Source of the DNA: JAFAGO01 sp031987605
GTDB lineage: Bacteria; Bacteroidota; Bacteroidia; Flavobacteriales; Weeksellaceae
Reading direction: 5' to 3'
NCBI GenBank assembly: GCA_031987605.1
Contig: DALZZF010000007.1
Coordinates: 1 to 64,000 of the forward strand
DNA length: 64,000 nt
Each line of letters starts with the position of its first letter. The stretch's first letter is position 1. Below are positions 32,101-41,406 of the stretch, piece by piece. The translations under genes were made by a program, and so were the position numbers. The notes beneath the pieces are model-generated. The model searched no databases and was not told the origin of the DNA. It saw only the letters and a list, made by a program, of their open reading frames with translations.

Positions 32101-32290
32101 GAGCCTGTTTAAATTTTATTGCTAAAAATTTTATTGGTATTTTGAGATGGATTTTTGCTTCATGTTTGCAGATTTAGCGGGCTAAATCAAAAATAAGAAG
32201 TAGAAAATACGCTCAAAAGAGTATCAAAATTTAGCAAAGAGGATTTTCTGAGGCTATATTAAAAATTTCGGTAAAATTTTAAACAGGCTC
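32101..32290. mobile_element. MITE-like element (about 190 bp)
   Basis: The left end GAGCCTGTTTAAATTTTA (32101-32118) and the right end, whose complement is GAGCCTGTTTAAAATTTTA, are inverted repeats differing by one base in an A run. A possible TAT duplication flanks it (32098-32100 and 32291-32293). It has no ORF. It ends one base before the start codon of the SLC13 gene. Confidence 0.65.
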
Positions 32291-32291
32291 T

Positions 32292-33767
32292 ATGGCATTC
32301 GACTATTTTCAGCAAATAAAACACATCCGAACCGGCATCCGCATCTACAGTGATCTGCTCATTGAAAAATCCCTTGAAGTGTGGAATGTAAAAACCAGAG
32401 TGGGATTGTTCTTTTTTTCTTTGCTGATTTCTTTAGTCGGCACCTATTTTCTTTCACCGGAAGCATTTACAGATGCTCAGAAATATACCCTTTTTGTACT
32501 GTTTTTTTCGATTTGTCTGTGGGCAACGGAAGCTATTCCGCCTTTTGCCGTAGGAATTTTCATCATTGGATTCCTGATGTATACCATGCGGAATATGGAA
32601 GGGGCGACGATTAGTCCGGACGTTATTTCCAATACCTGGTCGGACAGTGTGATCTGGATTTTTCTCGGCGGTTTTTTTCTGAGTGAAGGCATGCGGAAAA
32701 CCAATCTTGACCTCTCTCTGTTTAAGTTTTCGATTTTTCTGTTCGGAAGTAAACCTAAATATTTGCTGATGGGCATCATCATCGTTACTTCACTTCTTTC
32801 ACTCATCATTTCCAATACTGCGACTGCTGCGATGATTCTCGCTTCTGTAATGCCTTTTCTGAAGCGTGAAGGAAAAAACTCTCCTATTTCCAAAGCTATT
32901 CTTATCAGTATTCCGGTTGCGGCTACATTTGCAGGAATGGCAAGTTTAATTTCTTCGCCGCCCAACCTGATTGTTGTGGATGCATTGAAGTATAAAGGAT
33001 ACGACATTTCATTCAACAACTGGCTTATTTTAGGATTACCACCAGCACTTTTGTTACTTTTTGGTTTCTGGTTTACCGTTAATAAAAAATACCTGAAAAA
33101 CACAAAGGAAGCCGACCTTTCATTTCTGGATGTTCCCATTATAATGACGAAAAAAATCAGGCTGCAGCGTTTAATGGTAATTACAGTACTTTTTGTAACG
33201 GTTTTTTTCTGGATGATGGGGCATAAACTGAACATTCCAACCGTTGCTACCGCGATTATCCCCATTATGTTTCTGCCCATGTTAGGCGTTATTACGGCAG
33301 AAGACGTGCGGAAACTTCCATGGGATACGTTGATGCTTGTTGCCGGCGGATTGGCTCTTGGTATTGCTATTAAAGAAATGCTGGCACCGTATTATTCACA
33401 ATATTTGGCGGGAATGCAGTTTAATAAATTTGTGATGATGACCATCTTTGGTTTCGTTACGGTTCTTTTTTCTAATATTATGAGCAGTACGGCAACAGCA
33501 ACCATTATTATCAACATTGCCGCCGTTGTTTTACCCGCCGATCAAATCCTTCCTGTAGGTTTGGTGATCGGGCTTTGCTCTTCCTGCGGACTTTTTCTTC
33601 CGGTTTCTACTCCGCCCAATGCGATTGTATTCAGTACCGGAATGATCCGGCAGTCGGATTTTAATTTGGGGGGCTTTTTCGGAGGTGTAGTCGGACTTGC
33701 AGTTGCGTTGCTCTGGGTATTTTTCCTTGATCGGTTTACGCCGTTTATGAGTATGCTTCTGGTGTAA
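32292..33767 (+). CDS. SLC13/DASS family sodium-coupled anion transporter
   Basis: A 491-residue inner-membrane protein with about 11-12 spans. The two inverted SNT-type motifs are visible: ISNTATAAMILASVMP (about 175-190) and SSTATATIIINIAAVV (about 397-412), which bind sodium and carboxylate. Likely substrates are succinate, malate, citrate or sulfate. It begins one base after a MITE-like element, which may have replaced or supplied its promoter. Confidence 0.9.
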   Translation: MAFDYFQQIKHIRTGIRIYSDLLIEKSLEVWNVKTRVGLFFFSLLISLVGTYFLSPEAFTDAQKYTLFVLFFSICLWATEAIPPFAVGIFIIGFLMYTMRNMEGATISPDVISNTWSDSVIWIFLGGFFLSEGMRKTNLDLSLFKFSIFLFGSKPKYLLMGIIIVTSLLSLIISNTATAAMILASVMPFLKREGKNSPISKAILISIPVAATFAGMASLISSPPNLIVVDALKYKGYDISFNNWLILGLPPALLLLFGFWFTVNKKYLKNTKEADLSFLDVPIIMTKKIRLQRLMVITVLFVTVFFWMMGHKLNIPTVATAIIPIMFLPMLGVITAEDVRKLPWDTLMLVAGGLALGIAIKEMLAPYYSQYLAGMQFNKFVMMTIFGFVTVLFSNIMSSTATATIIINIAAVVLPADQILPVGLVIGLCSSCGLFLPVSTPPNAIVFSTGMIRQSDFNLGGFFGGVVGLAVALLWVFFLDRFTPFMSMLLV

Positions 33768-33791
33768 TTCTCTTCAAAAAAAATATTTAAA

Positions 33792-33799
33792 TACCTTTG
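33792..33799 (+). promoter_or_regulatory. -7 box of glucosidase gene
   Basis: TACCTTTG fits TAnnTTTG. The TTG inside it (33797) opens the longest frame but cannot be a start, which supports the ATG at 33821. Confidence 0.6.
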
Positions 33800-33820
33800 T
33801 CTTTTCATAAAGACGAATAC

Positions 33821-36427
33821 ATGAGTGAGGAAATAAAAAGATTAAAAGATCCGAACTGGAAAGTATGGGGACCATATGTAAGCAACCGGCAATGGGGAAA
33901 TGTACGCGAAGATTACAGTCCGGACGGTAATGCCTGGGAATATACAGGACACGACACCGCAGAAAGTTACACCTATCGTTGGGCAGAAGAGGGAATTGCA
34001 GGAATTTCCGACAATAAACAGCTCCTTTGTTTTGCTTTTTCGTTCTGGAATAAAAAAGATAAAAGAATTAAAGAACGTTTTTTCGGACTGAGCAATTATC
34101 AGGGAAATCACGGGGAAGATATAAAAGAGATTTTCTATTATCTGGACAACACGCCATCGCACAGTTACATGAAAATGGTGTATAAATACCCGATTAATGA
34201 ATTTCCGTACGACCAGTTAATTACCGAAAACGCCAAACGTTCCAAAACCGAGCAGGAATACGAAATCATCGATACCGGAATTTTCGATAAAGATGAATAT
34301 TTCGATATTTTTATTGAATACTGTAAAGCATCCGAAGATGATATTCTGATTCGTGTAACCGCCGTAAACCGAAGCGCAAAAAAAGCACCGCTGATAATTT
34401 TGCCGACCGTTTGGTACAGAAACAATTGGAAATGGGGCTATAACGAATACAAACCAAATCTGAGGGCAACAACGGAAGGAAGTATCGACATCGATCATCA
34501 GAATCTTTCCATGAAAAAATTCTATTCCAGAAATAAAAACGTTGAAAGTTTATTCTGTGAAAACGAAACCAATACCCGAAAACTTTATCAGGCTCCTAAA
34601 ACACAGGGATTTTTCAAAGATGGAATCAACGATTATATCATTCGTAGCACCGATTCTGTAAATCCCCTGAAAACCGGAACTAAAGCGTGTTTCCTCATTG
34701 ATGAAGAAATCGAGGCCGGGCAAAGCAAAACTTTCGATTTTCGGTTAAGCCCTTTTGATGCTGAAAATGCATTTGTGGCATTCGACGAAATGTTTGAACA
34801 ACGAAAAAACGAATCCGAAGAATTTTACGCACGGGTTCAGAAAGATATTGCCGATGAAGACGAAAAAAACGTGCAAAGGCAGGCTTTTGCAGGGCTTTTA
34901 TGGAACAAGCAATTCTATCATTACAATGTTTCCAAATGGCTGAAAGGCGATCCGAATTTCGAAGCACCCCGTAATTTCAATAATTTCGTGCGAAACACGG
35001 GTTGGGAACACCTGCACAATAAAGACATCATTTCCATGCCCGATAAATGGGAATATCCTTGGTACGCAACTTGGGATCTGGCGTTCCATTGTGTTCCGTT
35101 TGCCCTGATTGATTCAGGTTTTGCAAAAAACCAGCTTCTGCTGCTCACCAAAGAATGGTATATGCATCCCAACGGTCAGCTTCCGGCTTATGAATGGGAT
35201 TTAAGTGATGTAAATCCGCCTGTTCATGCATGGTCTTGTTTCCGGGTTTTTAAAATTGATGAGAAAATCTACGGAAAACCGGATCTCCCTTTTCTTGAAA
35301 AAGTATTTCAAAAATTATTGCTGAATTTCACATGGTGGGTAAACCGGAAAGATAAACAGGGTAATAATCTTTTTGGCGGCGGATTCTTAGGTTTGGACAA
35401 TATTGGTGCATTCGACCGAAATATGCAGATGAAAAACGGCGAATATCTGGAACAGGCAGACGGAACAAGCTGGATGGCGATGTATGCCCTGAACATGATG
35501 CGCATTGCGATGGAACTTGCCTTATACAACGACGTGTATGAAGATATGGCGATAAAATTCTTCGAACATTATTTGTATATCGCAGAAGCCATGGAAAATC
35601 TCGGGAATGAAAAACAAGGATTATGGAACGAAGAAGATGGCTTCTTTTATGATGTTCTGCAATTGCAGGGCGGGCAAAGCACTTCTTTGAGACTTCGCAG
35701 TATTGTAGGATTAATTCCCCTTTTTGCTGTGGAAATCATCGATCATGAAATGCTGGAAAAACTTCCGAAATTTCAGGAAAGAATGGATTGGATTCTGAAA
35801 AATAAAAAAGAACTCGCCAACCTCGTTTCGCATTGGAATGTAGAAGGAGTAGGACAAAAACATTTGATGAGCATTCTTCGCCGATACCGCCTTACCAAAG
35901 TATTAACCCGAATGCTGGACGAAAACGAATTCCTGAGTCCGTACGGAATCCGTGCCATGTCCAAAGTATACGAGAAAAATCCGTTCGTTTTTTCAACGGC
36001 TGAAAAAGAATATGTGGTGTATTATACTCCCGCAGAAAGCGACAGCCGGATGTTCGGTGGAAATTCCAACTGGCGCGGACCAATCTGGTTCCCTATTAAT
36101 TTTCTGATTGTGGAAAGTTTGCAGAAATTCCATTTTTATTATGGCGATTCGCTGAAGGTAAAACTGCCTTCTGTAAATGAAAACGAAGTTTCGCTAAATG
36201 TTGTGGCAGAGGATTTAAGCCGAAGACTCCAAAGTATTTTCCTGAAAAACGAAAACGGCGAACGCCCTTTCAACGGTGGTGTGGAAAAATTCAATAAAGA
36301 TCCTCATTTCAAAGATTATATTATGTTTTATGAATATTTTCACGGAGACAATGGGCGTGGTGTTGGTGCAAGCCAACAATGCGGATGGACAGCAACCGTT
36401 GCAAAATTAATTCAGCCGAAAGTGTAG
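33821..36427 (+). CDS. GH63-like glucosidase (MGH1-type glycoside hydrolase)
   Basis: An 868-residue cytoplasmic protein (no signal peptide) of the glucosidase family related to GH63 mannosyl-oligosaccharide glucosidases and glucosylglycerate hydrolases. It has an N-terminal beta domain (SNRQWGNVREDY), then an (alpha/alpha)6 barrel with WYATWDLAFHCVPFALID (about 408-425) and NWRGPIWFPINFLIVESL (about 748-765), regions holding the catalytic acids in this family. It probably acts on a compatible-solute glycoside or small oligosaccharide. Own promoter. Confidence 0.82.
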   Translation: MSEEIKRLKDPNWKVWGPYVSNRQWGNVREDYSPDGNAWEYTGHDTAESYTYRWAEEGIAGISDNKQLLCFAFSFWNKKDKRIKERFFGLSNYQGNHGEDIKEIFYYLDNTPSHSYMKMVYKYPINEFPYDQLITENAKRSKTEQEYEIIDTGIFDKDEYFDIFIEYCKASEDDILIRVTAVNRSAKKAPLIILPTVWYRNNWKWGYNEYKPNLRATTEGSIDIDHQNLSMKKFYSRNKNVESLFCENETNTRKLYQAPKTQGFFKDGINDYIIRSTDSVNPLKTGTKACFLIDEEIEAGQSKTFDFRLSPFDAENAFVAFDEMFEQRKNESEEFYARVQKDIADEDEKNVQRQAFAGLLWNKQFYHYNVSKWLKGDPNFEAPRNFNNFVRNTGWEHLHNKDIISMPDKWEYPWYATWDLAFHCVPFALIDSGFAKNQLLLLTKEWYMHPNGQLPAYEWDLSDVNPPVHAWSCFRVFKIDEKIYGKPDLPFLEKVFQKLLLNFTWWVNRKDKQGNNLFGGGFLGLDNIGAFDRNMQMKNGEYLEQADGTSWMAMYALNMMRIAMELALYNDVYEDMAIKFFEHYLYIAEAMENLGNEKQGLWNEEDGFFYDVLQLQGGQSTSLRLRSIVGLIPLFAVEIIDHEMLEKLPKFQERMDWILKNKKELANLVSHWNVEGVGQKHLMSILRRYRLTKVLTRMLDENEFLSPYGIRAMSKVYEKNPFVFSTAEKEYVVYYTPAESDSRMFGGNSNWRGPIWFPINFLIVESLQKFHFYYGDSLKVKLPSVNENEVSLNVVAEDLSRRLQSIFLKNENGERPFNGGVEKFNKDPHFKDYIMFYEYFHGDNGRGVGASQQCGWTATVAKLIQPKV

Positions 36428-36503
36428 TTTTTGTTAGTTTGAGCGTTTGAAGGTTTTGAAAATTTTTCAATTCCTCAAATTCAAACACTCAATTACTAAT
36501 TCC

Positions 36504-36929
36504 TCACGCGTTCACCAAAACTCCATTCACCCAAACCTCATAAGTAATACTCACTTTTGGTTCCAGTGTTTTGGATACTGAACAATATTTCTGAAAAGAA
36601 AGATCGGCTGCTTTTTGCGCTTTCTGAGGATCTACCTTGCCTTCGATCAGGAATTTCACATGCATGGATTTGAAAGGTTTGGCATCCTCAATCTGTACGC
36701 GCTCGCCTTCCACATCGGCTTTAAAAGAAGTAATTTCTTGACGCTGTTTTTTCAGAATGGCAACCAAATCTATTCCGCTGCAACCGGCAAGCCCCATCAA
36801 TACAGATTCCATGGGCGAAACGCCTTTTGCTCCGGGAATTGTTACATTGTCCAGAAGAATGCTGTTGCCCTGCGCATTGGTGCATTCAAATAAAAAATCT
36901 TCGTTTATTCTATTGAGTGTTATTTTCAT
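36504..36929 (-). CDS. OsmC family protein
   Basis: A 141-residue OsmC/Ohr-fold protein, cytoplasmic, able in characterised members to reduce organic hydroperoxides with two cysteines. Here they are in GLAGCSGIDLVAIL (about 47-60) and QKYCSVSKTL (about 113-122). The start METE-type segment is absent and MKITLNRINEDF begins the protein. Convergent with the glucosidase gene. Electron donor unknown. Confidence 0.88.
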   Translation of the reverse strand: MKITLNRINEDFLFECTNAQGNSILLDNVTIPGAKGVSPMESVLMGLAGCSGIDLVAILKKQRQEITSFKADVEGERVQIEDAKPFKSMHVKFLIEGKVDPQKAQKAADLSFQKYCSVSKTLEPKVSITYEVWVNGVLVNA

Positions 36930-37021
36930 TTTTAAAATTTTATTCCCACAAAAATATAGATTGAAAATGATTGTATCCTATTTTAAATGAGAAAGATTTA
37001 TCAGTAAAAAATGTTTCCAAC

Positions 37022-38623
37022 TTATTTGGGCTGGCTTATTTTTTCAAAATTGGCTTTGCTGTATCTTATTTTTCTTTTGTCCAAGAGTTTAAAATGTTCC
37101 ACAACCCGTTTTTCAAAATTGCTGTACCGATCCGGTTGTGAAGTTCCCCACGCCACTTCCGAAAGTGCCATCATCCTTGGAAAAATCATATACTGCACCT
37201 GCCCGAAATCCAGAATATATTCTGTCCATACATTTCCCTGTGTCCCCCAGATATAGCGTGCTTGCTCAGTATTCAGTTCATCCGGAATGGGATTAAATTC
37301 ATACACTTTTTTTAATGTTGTATTGCCTCCAAAAGCCAATGGTTCTGTATCGGGATTCCCCTGATAATGATCGAAATAATTGGATGAAACCGGAGTCATA
37401 ATCGCTTTATGACCGGTTTTTGCAGCGTGAATTCCACCCTGCAATCCTGTCCAGCTCATTACCGTAGCGTTCGGTGCCAATCCACCTTCAAGAATTTCTT
37501 CCCAGCCGATTATTTTTTTCCCTTTGGAATTCAGATATTTTTCTATTCTTGTAATGAAATAGCTTTGCAACTCATGCTCGTCTTTCAGATTCAGTTTTTT
37601 AATTAAATCCTGCGCAAAAGGCGATTCTTTCCATGCTTTTTTAGGGGCTTCATCTCCTCCGATATGGAGATATTCATAAGGAAATAATGCGACGACTTCA
37701 TCCAAAACTCCTTCCAAAAACTTAAAAGTATTTTCCGTGGGGCACAAAATATTCTCTTCCACTCCCCATTTTTTACTGACTTCAAAATTGCCTTTATAGC
37801 AGGATAATTCGGGGTAGGAAGCAATGGCGGCAACCGAATGTCCGGGCATTTCAATTTCTGGAATCACATCAATATGTAATTTTTCCGCATACGCAATCAC
37901 TTCTTTTATTTGCTCCTGAGTATAAAATCCTCCATATTTTTTGTCGTCGAATTTCATATCGGAATAAGGTCCGATTTGCGAACCATTTCTCCATGCTCCA
38001 ATTTCGGTTAGTTTTGGATATTTCTTGATTTCAATTCTCCAACCTTGATCGTCGGTAAGATGCCAATGGAACTTGTTGTATTTGTACATGGCAAGATAAT
38101 CCAGATATTGTTTTACCTCATCAATACTGAAAAAATGGCGGGAAACATCCAAATGCATTCCGCGATAATCAAATTTTGGTGAATCTGAAATTTCAACATT
38201 TGGAATTTTTCCGTTTTCGGAAGTTCCGATAAGTTGGAGAAGCGTTTGAATACCTAAAAAAAGTCCTTTTGAATTTTTCCCTTTTAAATGAATGGATTCC
38301 GGTTGTACAATTAAAACATACACAGCATTTTCAGGAAAAAGAGAATCGGTTTTTTTGAGTTTGTCCATTTGACTAAAGAAGATGGTTGGTCGGTTTTTTT
38401 TATACTTTTCCCGCTTGAGTTGCATATTAAAATTTTCTTTTATCTGAGTGATGAAAAACTGCGCTTCATTGTTGGAAGATTCGGCTATAAAATTCGTATT
38501 TTCATTAAGTTGAAAAAAACCTTGCTTCAGTTCCACTTTCTGAGGATACGGGATTAAATTTAATTCCTGAGACCACAGGATTTGAATAGATAAAAACAGA
38601 AAAAATACCAGCTTTAGTTTCAT
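37022..38623 (-). CDS. GH20 beta-N-acetylhexosaminidase, secreted
   Basis: A 533-residue exported enzyme (signal peptide about 1-18). GH20 features: RGMHLDVSRHFF, KFHWHLTDDQGWRIEIKKYP and the catalytic Asp-Glu pair in YLHIGGDEAPKKAW, followed by SWTGLQGG. It releases GlcNAc or GalNAc from glycans or chitin fragments in the periplasm or at the surface. The frame extends 24 codons upstream, but the ATG at 38623 gives a proper signal peptide. Works in the same area as the GH3 and GH92 enzymes. Confidence 0.92.
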   Translation of the reverse strand: MKLKLVFFLFLSIQILWSQELNLIPYPQKVELKQGFFQLNENTNFIAESSNNEAQFFITQIKENFNMQLKREKYKKNRPTIFFSQMDKLKKTDSLFPENAVYVLIVQPESIHLKGKNSKGLFLGIQTLLQLIGTSENGKIPNVEISDSPKFDYRGMHLDVSRHFFSIDEVKQYLDYLAMYKYNKFHWHLTDDQGWRIEIKKYPKLTEIGAWRNGSQIGPYSDMKFDDKKYGGFYTQEQIKEVIAYAEKLHIDVIPEIEMPGHSVAAIASYPELSCYKGNFEVSKKWGVEENILCPTENTFKFLEGVLDEVVALFPYEYLHIGGDEAPKKAWKESPFAQDLIKKLNLKDEHELQSYFITRIEKYLNSKGKKIIGWEEILEGGLAPNATVMSWTGLQGGIHAAKTGHKAIMTPVSSNYFDHYQGNPDTEPLAFGGNTTLKKVYEFNPIPDELNTEQARYIWGTQGNVWTEYILDFGQVQYMIFPRMMALSEVAWGTSQPDRYSNFEKRVVEHFKLLDKRKIRYSKANFEKISQPK

Positions 38624-39149
38624 ATAAAATTTTATTTTTAAAAATACTAAAATTTCACAAATCCGGATTTTGAACAATATAAAAAAAGAGGGCATTTGAT
38701 AATTTCATACTATAATGAATAATGTTTTTTAATCATTACTATTTTTTAAATGCAAAGTCCGCAAATATTTTTGTTTTTCTGTATGCTTTTAGGCTCGGAA
38801 AGGCGTTTAACTACGTCGAATCTTTGATTTCACTTATCAAAGAAAAACAGGTCTGATTTCAATTGTTATGAATGACAGATAATTAAAAAAAAGACTTCAA
38901 ATACAGCATTTGTCATTTCACAGAAATCTAAATTCTATTTGTAGAAATGCTTACGAGATGACAAAATGGGCGCATATTTTTTAACTACTTGAACCTGTTG
39001 TTTATTTTAAATCATTGTATTTTGACTTAGTTAAAAGCTGTTGCTAAAAAAAATGTAATTGATTATCAGTTATTTACATTCAATTGTGCCTTTTTTTTAA
39101 TGCATATGACCGTAACATTCATACAATTCAACTATTAAAAATTTTCTTC
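38624..39149. other. Gene-poor AT-rich region
   Basis: About 530 bases with no ORF I can support. A weak inverted pair (ATTTGTCAT about 38910 and ATGACAAA about 38958) is present, but nothing strong enough to name. Confidence 0.4.
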
Positions 39150-39157
39150 TACATTTG
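39150..39157 (+). promoter_or_regulatory. -7 box of DUF4197 gene
   Basis: TACATTTG fits TAnnTTTG 16 bases before the ATG at 39174, giving a very short leader and ruling out the longer frame from 39084. Confidence 0.6.
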
Positions 39158-39173
39158 TAAAAAATTCTATATT

Positions 39174-39959
39174 ATGAAACGATTGATTATAATGGCGATG
39201 GCATTAGGATTTTCCTTTAATGCACAAGCCCAGATTCTGGATGTGATTAAATCCACCGTGAAAAACTCTACAGGAATCGACGTAGATCAGGTGAAAAATT
39301 CCGGAACAAAAACATCCACTTCAACCGGCAGCACCAACAGCATCATTAATTCCCTTTCCTCTTCAGAAATTTCGTCCGGTCTGAAAGAAGCTCTGAATTT
39401 AGGCGTAACAGAAGGAATCCAGAAACTTGGCGTGGAAGACGGATTTTATAAAAATGAACTCGTGAAAATTCTGCTTCCGGAAAAACTTCGGAAAATAGAT
39501 ACCACATTGCGTTCCGTAGGTTTGGGAAGTCTTGCAGACAAAGGCCTCAAACTGATGAACCGCGCTGCCGAAGATGCTGTAACGGAAGCCGCTCCCATTT
39601 TTGCAAATGCCATTACATCCATAACGATTACCGATGCAAAAAACATTCTTCTGGGAAACGACAATGCTGCAACCACTTATTTGCAAACCAAAACGCAAAG
39701 CCAGCTGTTTACCGCTTTTGAACCTAAAGTAAAGGCTTCACTCGGAAAAGTGGGTGCAGATAAAGTCTGGAATCAGATGATCTCAAAATACAACCTCGTT
39801 TCCGGACAGAATATATCAACAGATCTTAACGAATATGTAACCACGGAAACCATAAACGGCGTTTTTAAAATGGTCGCAGAAAAAGAATCCGGAATCCGGA
39901 ACAATTCCGTATTGCGCACCACTTCGCTGCTCAAGAAAGTATTTGGTGCTCAGGATTAA
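39174..39959 (+). CDS. DUF4197 domain protein, exported
   Basis: A 261-residue protein with a signal peptide (about 1-18, cleavage near NAQAQ) and one DUF4197 domain (LKEALNLGVTEGIQKL, PEKLRKIDTTLRSVGLG, DAKNILLGNDNAATTYLQ). Function unknown; probably periplasmic, mainly helical. A Ser/Thr-rich stretch after the signal peptide looks like a linker. Single-gene unit with its own promoter. Confidence 0.85.
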   Translation: MKRLIIMAMALGFSFNAQAQILDVIKSTVKNSTGIDVDQVKNSGTKTSTSTGSTNSIINSLSSSEISSGLKEALNLGVTEGIQKLGVEDGFYKNELVKILLPEKLRKIDTTLRSVGLGSLADKGLKLMNRAAEDAVTEAAPIFANAITSITITDAKNILLGNDNAATTYLQTKTQSQLFTAFEPKVKASLGKVGADKVWNQMISKYNLVSGQNISTDLNEYVTTETINGVFKMVAEKESGIRNNSVLRTTSLLKKVFGAQD

Positions 39960-40089
39960 CTGCGGATTATATCTTTATCGGTGTATCTCTTTATTCCTTT
40001 TTTCAGGTAATGAATAATATGACAAGTCTCAAACGCATTAAAAGATTATCAAATAATTATTAAATTACATTGATTTATTGAAAAAAAAT

Positions 40090-40272
40090 CAATAAACGCA
40101 AAGATAAACAAAGATTTTTTATTTGTTTAAACAGTATTTTAAGAAATACAAAGACATTTCATTTACGAATGCAATAATTATTTTGTATTACTTTAATTAA
40201 GATTTATCGCCCTTGCTTATCTTTATTTAAAGATTTTTTGAATGAATTCTTCGTTTCCCTTTGCGTTAATTG
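40090..40272. repeat. Inverted-repeat-bounded intergenic element
   Basis: CAATAAACGCAAAGATAAAC at the left end and the complement of the right end (CAATTAACGCAAAGGGAAAC) match at 17 of 20 bases. The element is about 183 bases and non-coding, MITE-like. It explains most of the gap 39960-40350. Confidence 0.4.
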
Positions 40273-40350
40273 TAATGCGTATAACCTGATAATATGACAG
40301 ATAATCAAAATCATTCATTTTTTTGATTATTTTTCAATACGTTTTCTATA

Positions 40351-40374
40351 GTTCTGCAGAATATTCTGCGGAAC
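40351..40374. promoter_or_regulatory. Palindromic operator-like site before ctlX
   Basis: GTTCTGCAGAA and TTCTGCGGAAC (24 bases, one G-U) lie exactly where the -33 region of the ctlX promoter should be, four bases upstream of the -7 box. It could be a repressor or activator operator; as RNA it could also be a terminator stem followed by T. Confidence 0.45.
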
Positions 40375-40378
40375 TTTT

Positions 40379-40386
40379 TATTTTTG
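40379..40386 (+). promoter_or_regulatory. -7 box of ctlX
   Basis: TATTTTTG fits TAnnTTTG 20 bases upstream of the ATG at 40407. Confidence 0.5.
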
Positions 40387-40406
40387 TAGAAAACAAACCG
40401 TCTTCT

Positions 40407-41333
40407 ATGCAAACTACCGATACTGTTCTGATGATTGAACCTGTGGCATTTGGTTTTAATGAACAAACTGCCGAAAACAACTACTTTCAGGTGAATTTTG
40501 AAACCATGGAAACCCAAACCCGTGCGCTTCAGGAATTTCAAAATCTGGTGGAAAAACTTCGTAGTAAAGGTATTGAAGTCATTACCGTACAGGACACGCT
40601 GAAGCCTCATACTCCGGATTCAATTTTCCCGAATAACTGGGTAAGTTTTGGGGAGGACGGCACGGTTTTTCTTTATCCGATGTTTGCCCCAAACCGCCGC
40701 GATGAAAGGCGTATGGAGATTTTAGATGCCGTAAAAAATCATGGTTTTATCATCAGCAAAGTGGTGGACCTCTCCTATTTCGAAACCGAAAACCGATTTC
40801 TGGAGGGAACAGGAAGCATGATTTTCGACCACGATTATAAAATTGCGTATGGTTCCGTTTCTTTACGTCTGGATGAAGAACTTTTCCGGGAATTCTGCTC
40901 CAATATTGGTTTTGAACCGGTGGTTTTTCATTCCTTTCAAACGGCGGACGATCATCGGCTTCCGATTTATCATACCAATGTGATGATGTGTATTGCAGAC
41001 AGTTTTGTGATTATTTGTCTGGATTCTATCGACAGTGAAATTGAGCGTGAAAAAGTTCAGGAAATCATAAAATCTACCCAAAAGGAACTGATTGAAATTT
41101 CGGAAAACCAACTCCAGCAGTTCGCCGGAAATATGCTTCAACTGCATAACAAAAACGGAGAAAAATTTCTAATCATGAGCGAAACTGCTTACAAATCCTT
41201 AACTCCGAAACAGATTTCAAAAATTGAAAAATACAATGAAATTATTTATTCTGATCTTCACAATATCGAAGTAAATGGTGGCGGAAGTGCACGCTGTATG
41301 CTGGCGGAGGTTTTTCTGCCGAAAACATCATAA
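40407..41333 (+). CDS. ctlX: CtlX-type citrulline/arginine hydrolase (amidinotransferase fold)
   Basis: A 308-residue guanidino-modifying hydrolase. It starts MQTTDTVLMIEPVAFGFNEQ and has SIFPNNWVSF, the EGTGSM acidic motif (about 144), the His in YHTNVMMC and the catalytic Cys in NGGGSARCMLAE (about 290-301). Members are linked to citrulline or arginine catabolism and act in the cytoplasm. The longer frame from 40323 runs through the promoter palindrome and is not used. Confidence 0.85.
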   Translation: MQTTDTVLMIEPVAFGFNEQTAENNYFQVNFETMETQTRALQEFQNLVEKLRSKGIEVITVQDTLKPHTPDSIFPNNWVSFGEDGTVFLYPMFAPNRRDERRMEILDAVKNHGFIISKVVDLSYFETENRFLEGTGSMIFDHDYKIAYGSVSLRLDEELFREFCSNIGFEPVVFHSFQTADDHRLPIYHTNVMMCIADSFVIICLDSIDSEIEREKVQEIIKSTQKELIEISENQLQQFAGNMLQLHNKNGEKFLIMSETAYKSLTPKQISKIEKYNEIIYSDLHNIEVNGGGSARCMLAEVFLPKTS

Positions 41334-41406
41334 AACCTGAAAAAAAAGAAACCCACATTTAAAATGCAGGTTTTCCTTGGAAAAATTTAATATGAAAAAA
41401 TGAATG

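Noticed and set aside
31915..32112. 65-codon ORF divergent from metX
   Set aside because: It covers the met promoter and the left end of the MITE; composition looks non-coding.
33797..33820. TTG start giving eight extra residues on the glucosidase
   Set aside because: The TTG is part of the TACCTTTG promoter box; the ATG at 33821 is the start.
39084..39173. 30-residue extension of the DUF4197 protein
   Set aside because: It would place the start upstream of the TACATTTG promoter box and hide the signal peptide.
40323..40406. 28-residue extension of CtlX
   Set aside because: It reads through the promoter palindrome and -7 box.
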